From JAHZKN01 sp965250205 (GTDB lineage Bacteria > Pseudomonadota > Alphaproteobacteria > Rhizobiales > Hyphomicrobiaceae): DNA of 64,000 nucleotides. Shown piece by piece: positions 44,931 through 54,471 of the stretch. The first letter of the stretch is position 1. The number at the start of each line of letters is the position of its first letter. The stretch covers positions 620,001 through 684,000 of the forward strand of contig CBDFNK010000023.1 in the NCBI GenBank assembly GCA_965250205.1, written 5' to 3'. The notes beneath the pieces were generated by a model, which was not told the origin of the DNA, did not search any database, and worked only from the letters and a program-made list of their open reading frames with translations. Both the position numbers and the translations under genes were made by a program.

Positions 44931-45517
44931 TGTGATGGTTGCGCGTCTTGGGAGCCAAATGGTGAAGCTGCGACAGATGATTGGGGCTGCTGGGTCGCGT
45001 GCATGCTGGCACCATTGTGTATGGACGGGTGTGCAGACGACTCGGAACTTGGTTTTTCTAGTTGAGGGCGAATATTGTCACCCTCGCGCGCTTTGCGTGA
45101 TCGACCATCAAAGCTGGCACCACTTTCAATAGCCAAGTTATTAGAGTGAATATCACCATCAACTTCCGCAGTTGCGTGCAATATCACCTGGCTTCCCAGA
45201 ATGGCGCCTGAAACGTGACCAAACACGTTGACGGTGTCAGCAGCAATGGATCCTGTAATACGACCCTCCCGGCCAACTTCCAATTCTTGTGAATGTAAAT
45301 CGGCTTGAATATCACCATTGACGCGCAGTGAACCTTTGCAACGGATGGTGATGGTATCGCCTTCGATTGAAAGATCGTTGCCGATGACAGATTCAGCGGG
45401 CGCATGCGTTGCTGTGTGCTGGGCATGTGCAATGACAGAACGGTCACCTGATCTTTTCTGCGAAATGACAGCAGCGCTTGTTGCTGGGCTTGGTTCTTGC
45501 TTACGACTAAATACCAT
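44927..45517 (-). CDS. Bactofilin (polymer-forming cytoskeletal protein)
   Basis: Bactofilins polymerise without nucleotide and scaffold cell-shape or envelope proteins. The central domain (about residues 45-150) has the right-handed beta-helix pattern: IRCKGSLRVNGDIQADLHS, LEVGREGRITGSIAADTVNV, GHVSGAILGSQVILHATAEV and DGDIHSNNLAIESGASFDG. The disordered N- and C-terminal tails are normal for the family. GAGGGAGG upstream marks the start. It follows the helicase gene on the same strand after 170 bases. Its stop codon lies inside a dispersed repeat copy, so the last residues may have been set by that repeat. Confidence 0.9.
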   Translation of the reverse strand: MVFSRKQEPSPATSAAVISQKRSGDRSVIAHAQHTATHAPAESVIGNDLSIEGDTITIRCKGSLRVNGDIQADLHSQELEVGREGRITGSIAADTVNVFGHVSGAILGSQVILHATAEVDGDIHSNNLAIESGASFDGRSRKAREGDNIRPQLEKPSSESSAHPSIHNGASMHATQQPQSSVAASPFGSQDAQPSH

Positions 45518-45687
45518 TGAAGACCTCCCTCGTGTTTTGATCCGCGGTCACAAAGACGCTTTGAGGTGGTCGAATTATGGCTGCTGCACCACAAATTAAT
45601 TGCGCTCTAAATGGGTATAACGAGGTGCCTCGCAGCGCTAAAGATCTAAGGCGTTGGTATTACAAAAACGATTTTGCGTTTTGTTGT

Positions 45688-48138
45688 TTAAGGCGCGCGC
45701 GAAACAAAACTATCAACGACACGTTTTGCTCCGCCCTGATCAAACGAGATGGTGAGTTTGTTTCCGTCGACGCCAGTGATGGTGCCAGGGCCAAACTTTT
45801 TGTGCGTGACACGGTCACCAACTTGAAAGTCAGCAGGTTCAGCGGTTGATGAGGCGACAAGCTCGCCTTCGATGATGACCGGCGGTTGGTTTGTGCGCCG
45901 GGTGTGCTGTTTTTGGGAGCCGCTGTGGTCCCCGCCAGCGTTAGAACGCTTGCGCGCGCGTTGCCAGCCCGGCGTGTCGTATGAGCCAGACGGTGTCGTA
46001 TCTTGGTCGTCAAAACGACTGGCACCAAAGGGGTTTGAGGGCCGGCTGGCGAAATTCTTATAGGCTCCGCCGAGCGGACTAGAGGCCTCTTCTACGTCAA
46101 CGTGTGGGCAAGGCAGCTCATCGACAAAGCGCGATGGTGCAGCAGATTGATAGAGGCCATGGGTGCGCCGGTTTTGCGCAAACGAGACCTTGAGTGTGTG
46201 GCGCGCGCGCGTAATGCCGACGTAGGCGAGGCGGCGCTCTTCTTCCAGGCCATCTTGGCCTTGCTCATCAAGGGCACGTTGATGGGGGAACAAACCCTCT
46301 TCCCAACCCGGTAGATAAACGCTGTCAAATTCAAGTCCCTTGGCGGCATGCAGTGTCATCAACGAAACACGATCGCCGTCGTTGGCCTGTTCTGCATCCA
46401 TCACCAATGAAACGTGTTCTAGAAAGCCAGACAATGAGTCGAAATCATGCATGAAGCGGATCAACTCCTTGAGGTTGTCAAGACGGGTCTGCGCTTGCGG
46501 GCTCTTGTCAGCCTGCCACATGGCGGTGTAGCCAGATTCATCCAGGATCAGTTCGGCAGCTTCGGTGTGCTTTAGTGTGTCGACAGAATGTCGCCAGCGC
46601 TCAAATGATTGCATCAGATTTGTTAAAGAGCGCCGGGCTTTGCCTGAAAGCTCCTCAGTTTCAACAATCACGCGGGCGGCTTCGGTGAGCGTGTAGCCTT
46701 TGTCGCGAGCCAGATCGCGCACGCGTTGCACGGATGTTGCACCGATGCCGCGCTTGGGTTGGTTGACGATGCGCTCAAATTTGAGATCGTTTGATGGATT
46801 GGTGGTGACGTCAAGGTAGGCGATTGCATCTTTGATTTCCGCTCGTTCATAAAAACGTGGGCCGCCGATAACGCGATAGGGCAGGCCAAGCGTGACGAAG
46901 CGATCTTCAAACGCACGCATTTGGGCCGAGGCGCGGACCAAAATAGCCATTTGGTTGTACGACAGACCCTTGGCCTGTTTGGCTTCGATATCATCGGCAA
47001 TCATGCGGGCTTCTTCTTGGTCATCCCATACCGCAAGCAATGATATTTTCTCGCCAGGATTGTCTTCCGTAAAAAGCGTTTTGCCCAAGCGGCCGGTGTT
47101 ATTGTCTATGAGGCCAGAAGCGGCGGCAAGAATGTGCGCGGTTGAGCGATAATTCCGTTCAAGACGGATCACTTGAGCGCCGGGGAAGTCTGTTTCAAAG
47201 CGCAGGATGTTGTCGACCTCAGCGCCGCGCCAGCCATAGATGGACTGATCGTCATCACCGACACAGCAGATGTTGGCGGTACCCTGGGCTAGCAATCGTA
47301 GCCACAAATATTGCGCGACGTTTGTGTCTTGGTACTCATCGACTAACAGGTAGCGAAAGCGTTTTTGATAGTTCTCTAGAATGTCTGGGTGTTTCAAGAA
47401 TAGGTTGAGGCATTCAAGAAGAAGATCTCCAAAGTCGCAGGCGTTGAGTTCTTTTAAGCGCGCTTGATAATCAGCGTAGAGGTTTGCGCCTTTGCCCGCT
47501 GCAAAGCTGAACGCTTCTCCTGGCGGCACTTTATCTGGTGTTAAACCACGGTTCTTCCAGCTGTCGATCAATCCCGCGAGTTGGCGTGCGGGCCAGCGGT
47601 TCTTGTCGAGACCAGCAGCTTCAATAACTTGTTTCAAGAGGCGAATGGAATCATCGGTATCGAGGATTGTGAAACCTGATTTTAATCCGACTAGTTCAGC
47701 ATGGCGGCGTAAGATTTTTACGCCGATGGAGTGGAACGTGCCAAGCCACGGCATAGCGGCCACGGTGCCGCCAATCAATCCCCCAATACGCTCCTTCATT
47801 TCGCGTGCTGCTTTATTGGTGAATGTTACCGCGAGGATTTGCGATCCATGAGCTTTATTGCATGCCAGGATGTGCGCGATACGCGTGGTCAGGACGCGCG
47901 TTTTTCCGGTGCCTGCTCCAGCCAGAACCAACACAGGACCATCCATCGCTTCAACGCCCGCGCGTTGCCCAGGATTAAGGCCATCGAGATAGGGCGCGGT
48001 GGTGCGCGTTAAGGCGCGCTCGGAATTAGACAGCGGGCGGAGTTCAGGCGCATCAGCTTCCGGCAGGTCGAACGGAGCTGTGTCAATGTCCGAATCGGAT
48101 TGGCCTAAGTCTGCAGAATGTTTAGGTAACTTGCTCAT
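45688..48138 (-). CDS. uvrD: UvrD/PcrA-type DNA helicase
   Basis: This is an 816-residue superfamily 1A 3-to-5-prime helicase of the UvrD/PcrA/Rep type, acting in nucleotide excision repair, mismatch repair and removal of stalled replication proteins. Motifs are LAGAGTGKTRVLTTRIAHIL (Walker A), LVDEYQDTNVAQY (Walker B), GDDDQSIYGWRGA, LERNYRST and LMTLHAAKGLEFDSVYLPG. The C-terminal tail (FQVGDRVTHKKFGPGTITGV) is the Tudor-like domain that binds RNA polymerase in PcrA/UvrD. The first 40 residues are acidic and family-specific. Confidence 0.94.
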   Translation of the reverse strand: MSKLPKHSADLGQSDSDIDTAPFDLPEADAPELRPLSNSERALTRTTAPYLDGLNPGQRAGVEAMDGPVLVLAGAGTGKTRVLTTRIAHILACNKAHGSQILAVTFTNKAAREMKERIGGLIGGTVAAMPWLGTFHSIGVKILRRHAELVGLKSGFTILDTDDSIRLLKQVIEAAGLDKNRWPARQLAGLIDSWKNRGLTPDKVPPGEAFSFAAGKGANLYADYQARLKELNACDFGDLLLECLNLFLKHPDILENYQKRFRYLLVDEYQDTNVAQYLWLRLLAQGTANICCVGDDDQSIYGWRGAEVDNILRFETDFPGAQVIRLERNYRSTAHILAAASGLIDNNTGRLGKTLFTEDNPGEKISLLAVWDDQEEARMIADDIEAKQAKGLSYNQMAILVRASAQMRAFEDRFVTLGLPYRVIGGPRFYERAEIKDAIAYLDVTTNPSNDLKFERIVNQPKRGIGATSVQRVRDLARDKGYTLTEAARVIVETEELSGKARRSLTNLMQSFERWRHSVDTLKHTEAAELILDESGYTAMWQADKSPQAQTRLDNLKELIRFMHDFDSLSGFLEHVSLVMDAEQANDGDRVSLMTLHAAKGLEFDSVYLPGWEEGLFPHQRALDEQGQDGLEEERRLAYVGITRARHTLKVSFAQNRRTHGLYQSAAPSRFVDELPCPHVDVEEASSPLGGAYKNFASRPSNPFGASRFDDQDTTPSGSYDTPGWQRARKRSNAGGDHSGSQKQHTRRTNQPPVIIEGELVASSTAEPADFQVGDRVTHKKFGPGTITGVDGNKLTISFDQGGAKRVVDSFVSRAP

Positions 48139-48258
48139 TGCCTTCAGTATATCACGGGTGCCCGGGGCTGCTTGTGCTGCTTGTGCCGCTTGCCCACAAC
48201 CCGGTTATAGGGCCTGGCGCCGCAGGGGCTAGGCGCGGTGGTTAGCTGCGTTTGCACC

Positions 48259-49938
48259 TTATCGGTGCTCTTCGATATGTGCTTCAACCAAGGCCTGATT
48301 ATAGGTATGCAGCGCTGTCATCCGTTGGGCCTGGCCGATGATGCGCAGCCCATCATCAGGATCGACAACGGGTAAAAAGTGTGCGCCGACGCGGGCAAAG
48401 GTTCTGAGTGCATGTTCCAGGTTGTCGCTTGGTTTGAGAGCGGGGTCTTGAGGTGAGGCCAACTCCTTGGGTTCGTCATCGTCGCTGTGAAGTGTCATAA
48501 AATCTGCAACTTGCGTGCGCCGAAGGATGGCGCGGTGGGGCCCTTCGTGGAGAAGCAACCCGCGTTTTTTAAGTTGCCAATGGAAGAAGCCATGACCGAG
48601 AAAGCCGTGGGCGAGTCCGGTTGCAATTGAGATGGTGATCAGTAACGCGATGGCCATATTGAAACCGCCGGTTAGCTCAAACACAATCATCGTTGTTGAT
48701 ATTGGTGCGCCCAGCACGGCTGCTGCAACCCCGCCCATGCCGAGAATGGCATAGAGGCTGGCTGAGGACGATGCGTCCGGCACTTGGGCCGTTGCAATCA
48801 GTCCGAAAGCGGCTCCTGTCATGGCGCCTAAATAGAGTGAAGGCGAGAAGATACCGGTCGCAAAGCGGCTGGCCAGCGTGATGGACGTGGTCGCAGTTTT
48901 GGCAACAATCAACATCAACAGGAGAGGCAGTGTATAGTGCTGGGACAGCGCTTGATCCGTTGCCTCATAGCCAACACCGATGACCTGGGGAAAGAATACG
49001 GCGATGAGACCGACGGAAAATCCGCCAAGGCCCGACCGCAGCCACAATGGCATGTTGACCTTCCAAAGGAGGCTTTCTGTTGCACGTATGGAAAGCTGAA
49101 ATATGATCGCAACCAACGCGCACACAACGCCTAAGATCATGAATGCGGGGAACTCCCAAAACGAAACAATGGGAAGATTTGGAATGATAAAGGCGACGTC
49201 ATTGCCAAAGTGCAATCGGGTGATGATGCCCGCGGCGACACTAGCAATGACAATCGGCACAAAAGCGCGCAAGGCGTAGTGTTGTAGGATAACCTCGTGC
49301 GCAAACAGGACGCCAGCTATGGGTGCATTGAATGAGGCAGAGATGGCGGCTGCAACACCAGCTGCCAATAGTGTGCGCCGTGCGCTGCGCGACAGGCTAA
49401 ATTTGTCATCAAGCCAGGCGGTCAGTGTTGCGCCCATATGCACCACTGGGCCCTCGCGCCCGGCGCTGGCGCCAAACCCGAGTGCAAATGCAGAAAGCAA
49501 CGCGCTTAGTACCCCTGTCTTGAGGTCAATGCGACAATCGTTGAGTGCCTTAGCCTCAATCACGTCGGCAACGGAATGGGCGCGCTTACCGGGCATGTAG
49601 GTATCCAAAACCCAACCCACGATGACGCCAGCAAGAGTGGGTGCCAGGACAATCAGCCACCACGGAGTGAGATGTGCGGCAGCCACGATCCTTTCTTCTG
49701 TCGTGAATAACCAGACGCTTTGGAATAAGCCGATCAGCAACCTAAAGCCAATTGCGGCATAGGCGATGGCAGGTCCAAGCACGATCGCCAGCAGCCAAAG
49801 TGTGAATTGTTTGTCAACTGCAAACGAATGGAGATTGGCTAATAGTTGATTTTTGAGCGCTGTCAGTGATGGGACGGCATGGCGCCGATGCCAGAATTTC
49901 AGTCTCTTAGTGAGCTTGGAAGTTGTCTTGGCGGTCAC
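48259..49938 (-). CDS. ClC-family chloride channel or antiporter with C-terminal CBS region
   Basis: This inner-membrane ClC protein of 559 residues has about eleven hydrophobic segments. The selectivity loops are present in AGREGPVVHMGA (GREGP) and TGIFSPSLYLGA (GxFxP). The first loop GSGIP is replaced by GKRAHSVADV. The C-terminal part (about 460-550) resembles CBS regulatory domains (VADFMTL and THFLPVV-type pattern, here AHFLPVVDPDDGL). The start is GTG 49938 with AGGA eight bases upstream. Whether it is a channel or a proton antiporter cannot be told. Confidence 0.9.
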   Translation of the reverse strand: MTAKTTSKLTKRLKFWHRRHAVPSLTALKNQLLANLHSFAVDKQFTLWLLAIVLGPAIAYAAIGFRLLIGLFQSVWLFTTEERIVAAAHLTPWWLIVLAPTLAGVIVGWVLDTYMPGKRAHSVADVIEAKALNDCRIDLKTGVLSALLSAFALGFGASAGREGPVVHMGATLTAWLDDKFSLSRSARRTLLAAGVAAAISASFNAPIAGVLFAHEVILQHYALRAFVPIVIASVAAGIITRLHFGNDVAFIIPNLPIVSFWEFPAFMILGVVCALVAIIFQLSIRATESLLWKVNMPLWLRSGLGGFSVGLIAVFFPQVIGVGYEATDQALSQHYTLPLLLMLIVAKTATTSITLASRFATGIFSPSLYLGAMTGAAFGLIATAQVPDASSSASLYAILGMGGVAAAVLGAPISTTMIVFELTGGFNMAIALLITISIATGLAHGFLGHGFFHWQLKKRGLLLHEGPHRAILRRTQVADFMTLHSDDDEPKELASPQDPALKPSDNLEHALRTFARVGAHFLPVVDPDDGLRIIGQAQRMTALHTYNQALVEAHIEEHR

Positions 49939-50279
49939 GGAGACATCCTTTGAAGCTTCTATATGCGTCTTTTCCTGTCATGCCGTGAGCGGTGCCTGTG
50001 AACCTGGAGCTGTCAACAGGTGTCTAACCTCTGTTGCGGTAGCAATAAACTCAGGGAACGTCTAAGGTAAATGTGGTCTTGGCGCCATAAATTCGTGCAG
50101 CACAGGGTGTAAAGTGGCTATGGGTGCTTCAAGGATTGCTGCATCGCCGCCCCACTCATTGCAGATGAGACCAAACGGGTGACAACGCCGGTGTGTGAGC
50201 GCTGAAATAAATTCGACTGCGGATGGGCCTGCCATCATATCTATCGGCCCATGGGGTTTGGAAATCTGGAGACGACCTA
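49939..50279. other. Divergent intergenic region between ClC and AsmA genes
   Basis: About 340 bases contain no recognised family. A 58-codon frame on the minus strand is described separately. The promoters of both flanking genes should lie here; none was clear by eye. Confidence 0.35.
50062..50238 (-). CDS. Possible small protein of 58 residues
   Basis: A minus-strand frame from ATG 50238 to TAG 50062 encodes MMAGPSAVEFISALTHRRCH followed by PFGLICNEWGGDAAILEAPI and a further 18 residues. The residue mix is protein-like, with two cysteines, but no good ribosome site precedes it and I recognise no family. It could be a small gene, a fragment of a longer lost gene, or chance. Confidence 0.25.
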   Translation of the reverse strand: MMAGPSAVEFISALTHRRCHPFGLICNEWGGDAAILEAPIATLHPVLHEFMAPRPHLP

Positions 50280-53200
50280 GTGAATAACTTTCTGCTTTGG
50301 ATCGGCGGTTTAGTTACGCTCTGTCTTGGGCTGCTTTTTGCTGGCCCGCACTTTATTGATTGGAACGGCTATCGTGGCGTCATTGAAGAAGAGGCATCGC
50401 GTTATTTCGGGCGCCGGGTTCGGGTTGGCGGCGAGGTCAACTTGCGCGTTTTGCCGGTGCCCTACGTCAGTTTTGATAAACTATCGATCGCAGATACCAG
50501 CGCGACATCTGGCGCACCGTTAATCCGTGCCGAAAACTTCAAGATGTGGTTGTCGGTACCGCCGCTGTTGCAAGGTGTGATGGAAGCGCACCATGTTGAG
50601 CTGCGCCGTCCCGTCATTGAATTGACCACCAATGAGACGGGTGGCGGGAATTGGCAAAATCTGCGCCTTAAGACGGGTTCCATGTCATATTTGCCGGGTG
50701 GATTTGCGTTGGAGGCATTGGATGTCATTGAGGGCCAGATTGTGCTGCGCAATGGCTCTGGCGCTGAGTTGACCCGCTTTGAAAATGTCAATGGCACGCT
50801 GTCGGCACTGGCTATTGAAGGGCCTTATAAGTTCAACGGCGGCTTTAAATGGCGGCAACAGCAGCGCACATTGCGGCTTGCAACCGCACGACCCAATAGC
50901 GCCGGTGATGTCCGTTTAAAAGCATCCATCACATCACCAGACAAGCAACAGAGGATTGTGCTCGACGGGGTGCTGAGTTCTCGTGATGGGCGGACAGCCT
51001 TTGCAGGTGATGCCAATGCGACATTGGCGGGAATTCGTTCTGCTGGCGGCAGCGCAACACAAAACGTGGCTTCAAAAGCGTCCATGCCTGGGGCCAAGAA
51101 ATCAACTTTTGATCTGAAGTCAAAAGTTGTGGCGGATACCAAGGCCTTAAAATTGGAAGACATCAATCTGGCATTGCAAACTGACGGCCCGCCACAATTA
51201 ATGACCGGCCGTGCGAACCTTGAATGGGCCAAAGATATTGGCCTTGATGTCGACCTCAGTTCACGGTGGATTGATTTTGACCGCTTCACGATCAGTGCAG
51301 GCGATTTGGCACCGCTTGATAATGCCCGACAGTTGTTGATCGCTCTTGGTCGCGCGTTGCCCGAACACGCCGATACCAATGTGCGGATTGCCTGTGATCA
51401 AGCAACGCTGGGTGGGCAAGCGCTAGGCAGCATTCAACTTGTGGCTCTGCGTAAATCTGGGCCACTTACGCTAAAAGAATTTGAAGCCAGCGTGCCCGGC
51501 GGCGGAAAAATCGCGATTTCGGGTGAGCTTTCAGTGTCGCGTAATGCGCCAGGCTTTCAAGGTCAGCTGTCGGCAGAAGGACAGAGTCTTCTTAAATTTC
51601 TGCGCTGGGGTCTTGGCAACAATGCGCTTGCTTCGGGTTTAACGGATGGGCCGTTTTCACTCGAAAGCGCACTGAACCTTGGTGAAGACAGTTTTGCACT
51701 GACAAATGCCACGGCCAATTTTGGCGGCACGCCGCTCAAGGGCGCGCTCAATATGAAGCTTGGTGGCAAACGAGCCATTGCTCTAAAACTTGAAGGCGAT
51801 ACTATTCTTTGGAACCGACTGTCGCCAGAACCACTGAATGTTGGCATTGCGCGCAAATTGATGACTGCCAATGCATCTCAGGACAAGGGTGATGCAGCAA
51901 CGGGGGCGAGGCAATCACACGAGTCTACACCGTCACCAGAGCAGGCCTCTTTTGCAGGCCTTGCCGCGCGCTCTGACCTGAGCATTTACTTGATCGCTGC
52001 AAAGTTGATTGACGGGGATGATGTTTATCGCGACTTTGAGGGCAAGCTTGTCGTCAGGTCAGGAATATTGTCCGTGCCAACGCTGAAGTTTATGCGAGAT
52101 AGCGGTCTTGAAGTCGACGTTGGTGCTGCATCTGGTGTCGTTGACACAACGCCAATTCCAGGCAAGCGCAGCACGATCAAAGGCCTTATCGCCGCCAAAT
52201 CCCATATCGCGATTGCTGACCTGTTGCAGTTTCTCGAAGCGAGCGATCTGGATCCAACCCTGCGTAAGCGCTTGGCAGCTTTGGCGCCGTTGCGTGTTGC
52301 CAGTGTGATTAAATTGGGTAGCGATAAGCACCCGGCAACTGATATGCGCTTCGATGGTCAGGCGCGCGGTGGTCGGTTGCTGGCCATCGCTCGTTTTTCC
52401 AAAGGCCTTCCTTTGTGGCGCACTGCGCCTGTCAATCTGACAGCGACAATTGATAATGAGTCTGCAGCGCGCTTGTTCTCTCTGATTTCTGATAGCCGCA
52501 CATTTACACGAAGCCGCTTGAGTGCTGATCGCTCTGGCCGGCTGTTTGTCAAAGCAGTCGGCACACCATCGACCGGGCTCCTGACCCGAGCAATTGTTGA
52601 ATCCGACGGCCTTGATCTCAACTACTATGGTGACGTTGTTTTGGCGGAAGGCAGTCCATTTGCATTTAATGGTCACGTTGATTTTGATGCCAACAGTGTC
52701 CGCGAGGCGATGGCGCTGCTTGGATTTGAGTTGGGAGACGGGGCCCGTGCGCTGCCAATCAAAGGCCGATTTAATCTTGCCCGCAAAGATGCCACGCTGC
52801 GTTTGAGGGCGAGTGATGTTGCGGTCAATCATAGTCGGGTCAGTGGTTTGATAACTCTGACAGAGCAAACCAACGCGCCATCAAAATTGGTTGCCCATTT
52901 GGATGTCGATCATGCCACGTTGCCCGGCGTGATGCGCACTGTGCTGGCACCAAAGAAAATCAAAGCGAGTGAGGCCCCGAGCCCTTCCCCAACCGTGCCC
53001 GGATCTAAGACGCGTAAGGGTTTAGTGCAAAAAGCCGCCATAACGCCTGGCGCGCAAGATGGCGCGGTCATGCCGCCTGAAACACCCGCACAGCCCATCT
53101 GGCCGAAAGAGCATTTTGATCTGTCGCCGCTGACCAATATGGAAGGCTATGTCACAGCTACGTTTGATACGTTTGCGTTTGCAGCAGACGGTGCATTAGC

Positions 53201-54305
53201 ACTGAAAGATGCGCGTTTGGAAGCGTCTGTTGCACCGGGCCGTCTGTCCGTGACCAAGCTTACCGGAGACGCTCTTGGGGGCATGACCAATATTGCGTTT
53301 GATATTAAGAAGGCACCTGCGGGTGTTGATCTTACGGGCTCGATGAAAATGCAAATCGGCAAGGCACCGAATTCAAAGACCAAAGCAAAAGACAACCAAG
53401 ATGGAGACGAGGGGGATCAAGTCGCGCCAAAGTATGCTGCTGTATTTGATCTCACCTATCAGGGCCGTGCATTTGCACCACAAGGGTTGGCTGCCGATTT
53501 GGATGGCGAAGGGACGTTGGTTTTGGCCGATGCTTCGCTGACAGGTCTCACTGCGAAAGAGGTACGCCAGTCGGCGCGCGAGACGATGAGCGCGCAAGGT
53601 CCGATCAACACCGAGGTGTTTGTTGCCGGATTGCGCGAAAAGCTCAAGCAAGGCGAGATCAAGTTGGGTTCGTTGAACATTCCCGTCACGCTCAAAGATG
53701 GTGCTATCACTATGTCGCCGATTGAGGTTGACGGGCCCGATGGCAAAACAATATTTTCATCTAGTCTAGAAGTGTCCCAGATGAAGTTTGACAGTGAATG
53801 GAAAATTGCGGCGCGCGAACCGGATGCCAAAGAGGGTACGCCCAAGGAAAAGGCACTGCTGCCGCCTATCACCGTGATCTATGTTGGCGATTTAAGTGCA
53901 TTTACAACAGTGGAGCCGCGCATTTCATCTGGTGCTTTGGAGCGCGAGATTGCAGTTCGTAAGATGGAACGTGATGTTACGGAGTTGGAGCGCTTAAGAA
54001 AGCTCGATGAAGCGCGTGCCAAAGAGGAAGAAGAACGTCGCATAGAACTTGAACGTTCGTTGGCCGAGCAGCGCCGTCTGCAGGCGGAGCGCGAACGCCG
54101 TTTGCTTCTGGAACAGCAGCAAAATTCACAAGTCGGTGTTGATGAAGTCGTGCCATCTGATGGTGGTGTTGAACCAACCCTGGTCGATCCCAATGCCGTG
54201 CCAGAGGACGTACCTGAGGCCAAGCCGCGCCGTCGTGTCAAGAAGCGCCGCCGTCCGCCACCTAAAAAAGACATTTGGAATCCATTCCAGATTACGCCGT
54301 ACTAG
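50280..54305 (+). CDS. AsmA-like outer-membrane biogenesis protein, very large
   Basis: This protein of about 1340 residues has an N-terminal membrane anchor (NNFLLWIGGLVTLCLGLLFA) and the AsmA start motif FIDWNGYRGVIEEEASRYFG, then GGEVNLRVLPVPYVSFDKLS. AsmA-like proteins span the periplasm as bridges and are thought to move phospholipids to the outer membrane. The AsmA_2-type C-terminal region (LTGLTAKEVRQSARETMSAQ) is followed by a highly charged coiled coil (about 1200-1265, ERLRKLDEARAKEEEERRIE and on) and a basic Pro/Lys/Arg tail ending WNPFQITPY. The start is GTG 50280 with GGAG 11 bases upstream; ATG 50223 lacks a ribosome site. Confidence 0.85.
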   Translation: MNNFLLWIGGLVTLCLGLLFAGPHFIDWNGYRGVIEEEASRYFGRRVRVGGEVNLRVLPVPYVSFDKLSIADTSATSGAPLIRAENFKMWLSVPPLLQGVMEAHHVELRRPVIELTTNETGGGNWQNLRLKTGSMSYLPGGFALEALDVIEGQIVLRNGSGAELTRFENVNGTLSALAIEGPYKFNGGFKWRQQQRTLRLATARPNSAGDVRLKASITSPDKQQRIVLDGVLSSRDGRTAFAGDANATLAGIRSAGGSATQNVASKASMPGAKKSTFDLKSKVVADTKALKLEDINLALQTDGPPQLMTGRANLEWAKDIGLDVDLSSRWIDFDRFTISAGDLAPLDNARQLLIALGRALPEHADTNVRIACDQATLGGQALGSIQLVALRKSGPLTLKEFEASVPGGGKIAISGELSVSRNAPGFQGQLSAEGQSLLKFLRWGLGNNALASGLTDGPFSLESALNLGEDSFALTNATANFGGTPLKGALNMKLGGKRAIALKLEGDTILWNRLSPEPLNVGIARKLMTANASQDKGDAATGARQSHESTPSPEQASFAGLAARSDLSIYLIAAKLIDGDDVYRDFEGKLVVRSGILSVPTLKFMRDSGLEVDVGAASGVVDTTPIPGKRSTIKGLIAAKSHIAIADLLQFLEASDLDPTLRKRLAALAPLRVASVIKLGSDKHPATDMRFDGQARGGRLLAIARFSKGLPLWRTAPVNLTATIDNESAARLFSLISDSRTFTRSRLSADRSGRLFVKAVGTPSTGLLTRAIVESDGLDLNYYGDVVLAEGSPFAFNGHVDFDANSVREAMALLGFELGDGARALPIKGRFNLARKDATLRLRASDVAVNHSRVSGLITLTEQTNAPSKLVAHLDVDHATLPGVMRTVLAPKKIKASEAPSPSPTVPGSKTRKGLVQKAAITPGAQDGAVMPPETPAQPIWPKEHFDLSPLTNMEGYVTATFDTFAFAADGALALKDARLEASVAPGRLSVTKLTGDALGGMTNIAFDIKKAPAGVDLTGSMKMQIGKAPNSKTKAKDNQDGDEGDQVAPKYAAVFDLTYQGRAFAPQGLAADLDGEGTLVLADASLTGLTAKEVRQSARETMSAQGPINTEVFVAGLREKLKQGEIKLGSLNIPVTLKDGAITMSPIEVDGPDGKTIFSSSLEVSQMKFDSEWKIAAREPDAKEGTPKEKALLPPITVIYVGDLSAFTTVEPRISSGALEREIAVRKMERDVTELERLRKLDEARAKEEEERRIELERSLAEQRRLQAERERRLLLEQQQNSQVGVDEVVPSDGGVEPTLVDPNAVPEDVPEAKPRRRVKKRRRPPPKKDIWNPFQITPY

Positions 54306-54322
54306 GCCAGATCACACCGTAC

Positions 54323-54455
54323 TAGAGCGTCGAGCTTCTTCTACTACACAGTGAAGCTATTTGCGCGACGCTCTATTCCATGGCTCTATCGCCATGACTG
54401 GTGGTGGTCAACTTATCTGCTCAAAGTCGATGCCGATTTCTCGCAGGTTGATCTA
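54323..54455. repeat. 130-bp two-hairpin repeat, copy 3
   Basis: It begins TAGAGCGTCGAG and ends GGTTGATCTAT. It is preceded by the direct repeat CCGTACTAG (54297-54305 and 54318-54326), the first copy of which forms the AsmA stop, so the insertion boundary may be visible here. The central hairpin ATCGCCATGACTGG is extended by a short GGTGGT insertion compared with copy 2. Confidence 0.8.
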
Positions 54456-54471
54456 TGGCGATTGGCTTAAC

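Noticed and set aside
52059..52868. Minus-strand frame of 269 codons inside the AsmA-like gene
   Set aside because: The composition is that of an antisense shadow (many Gln, Arg, His, Cys), with no motif and no ribosome site.
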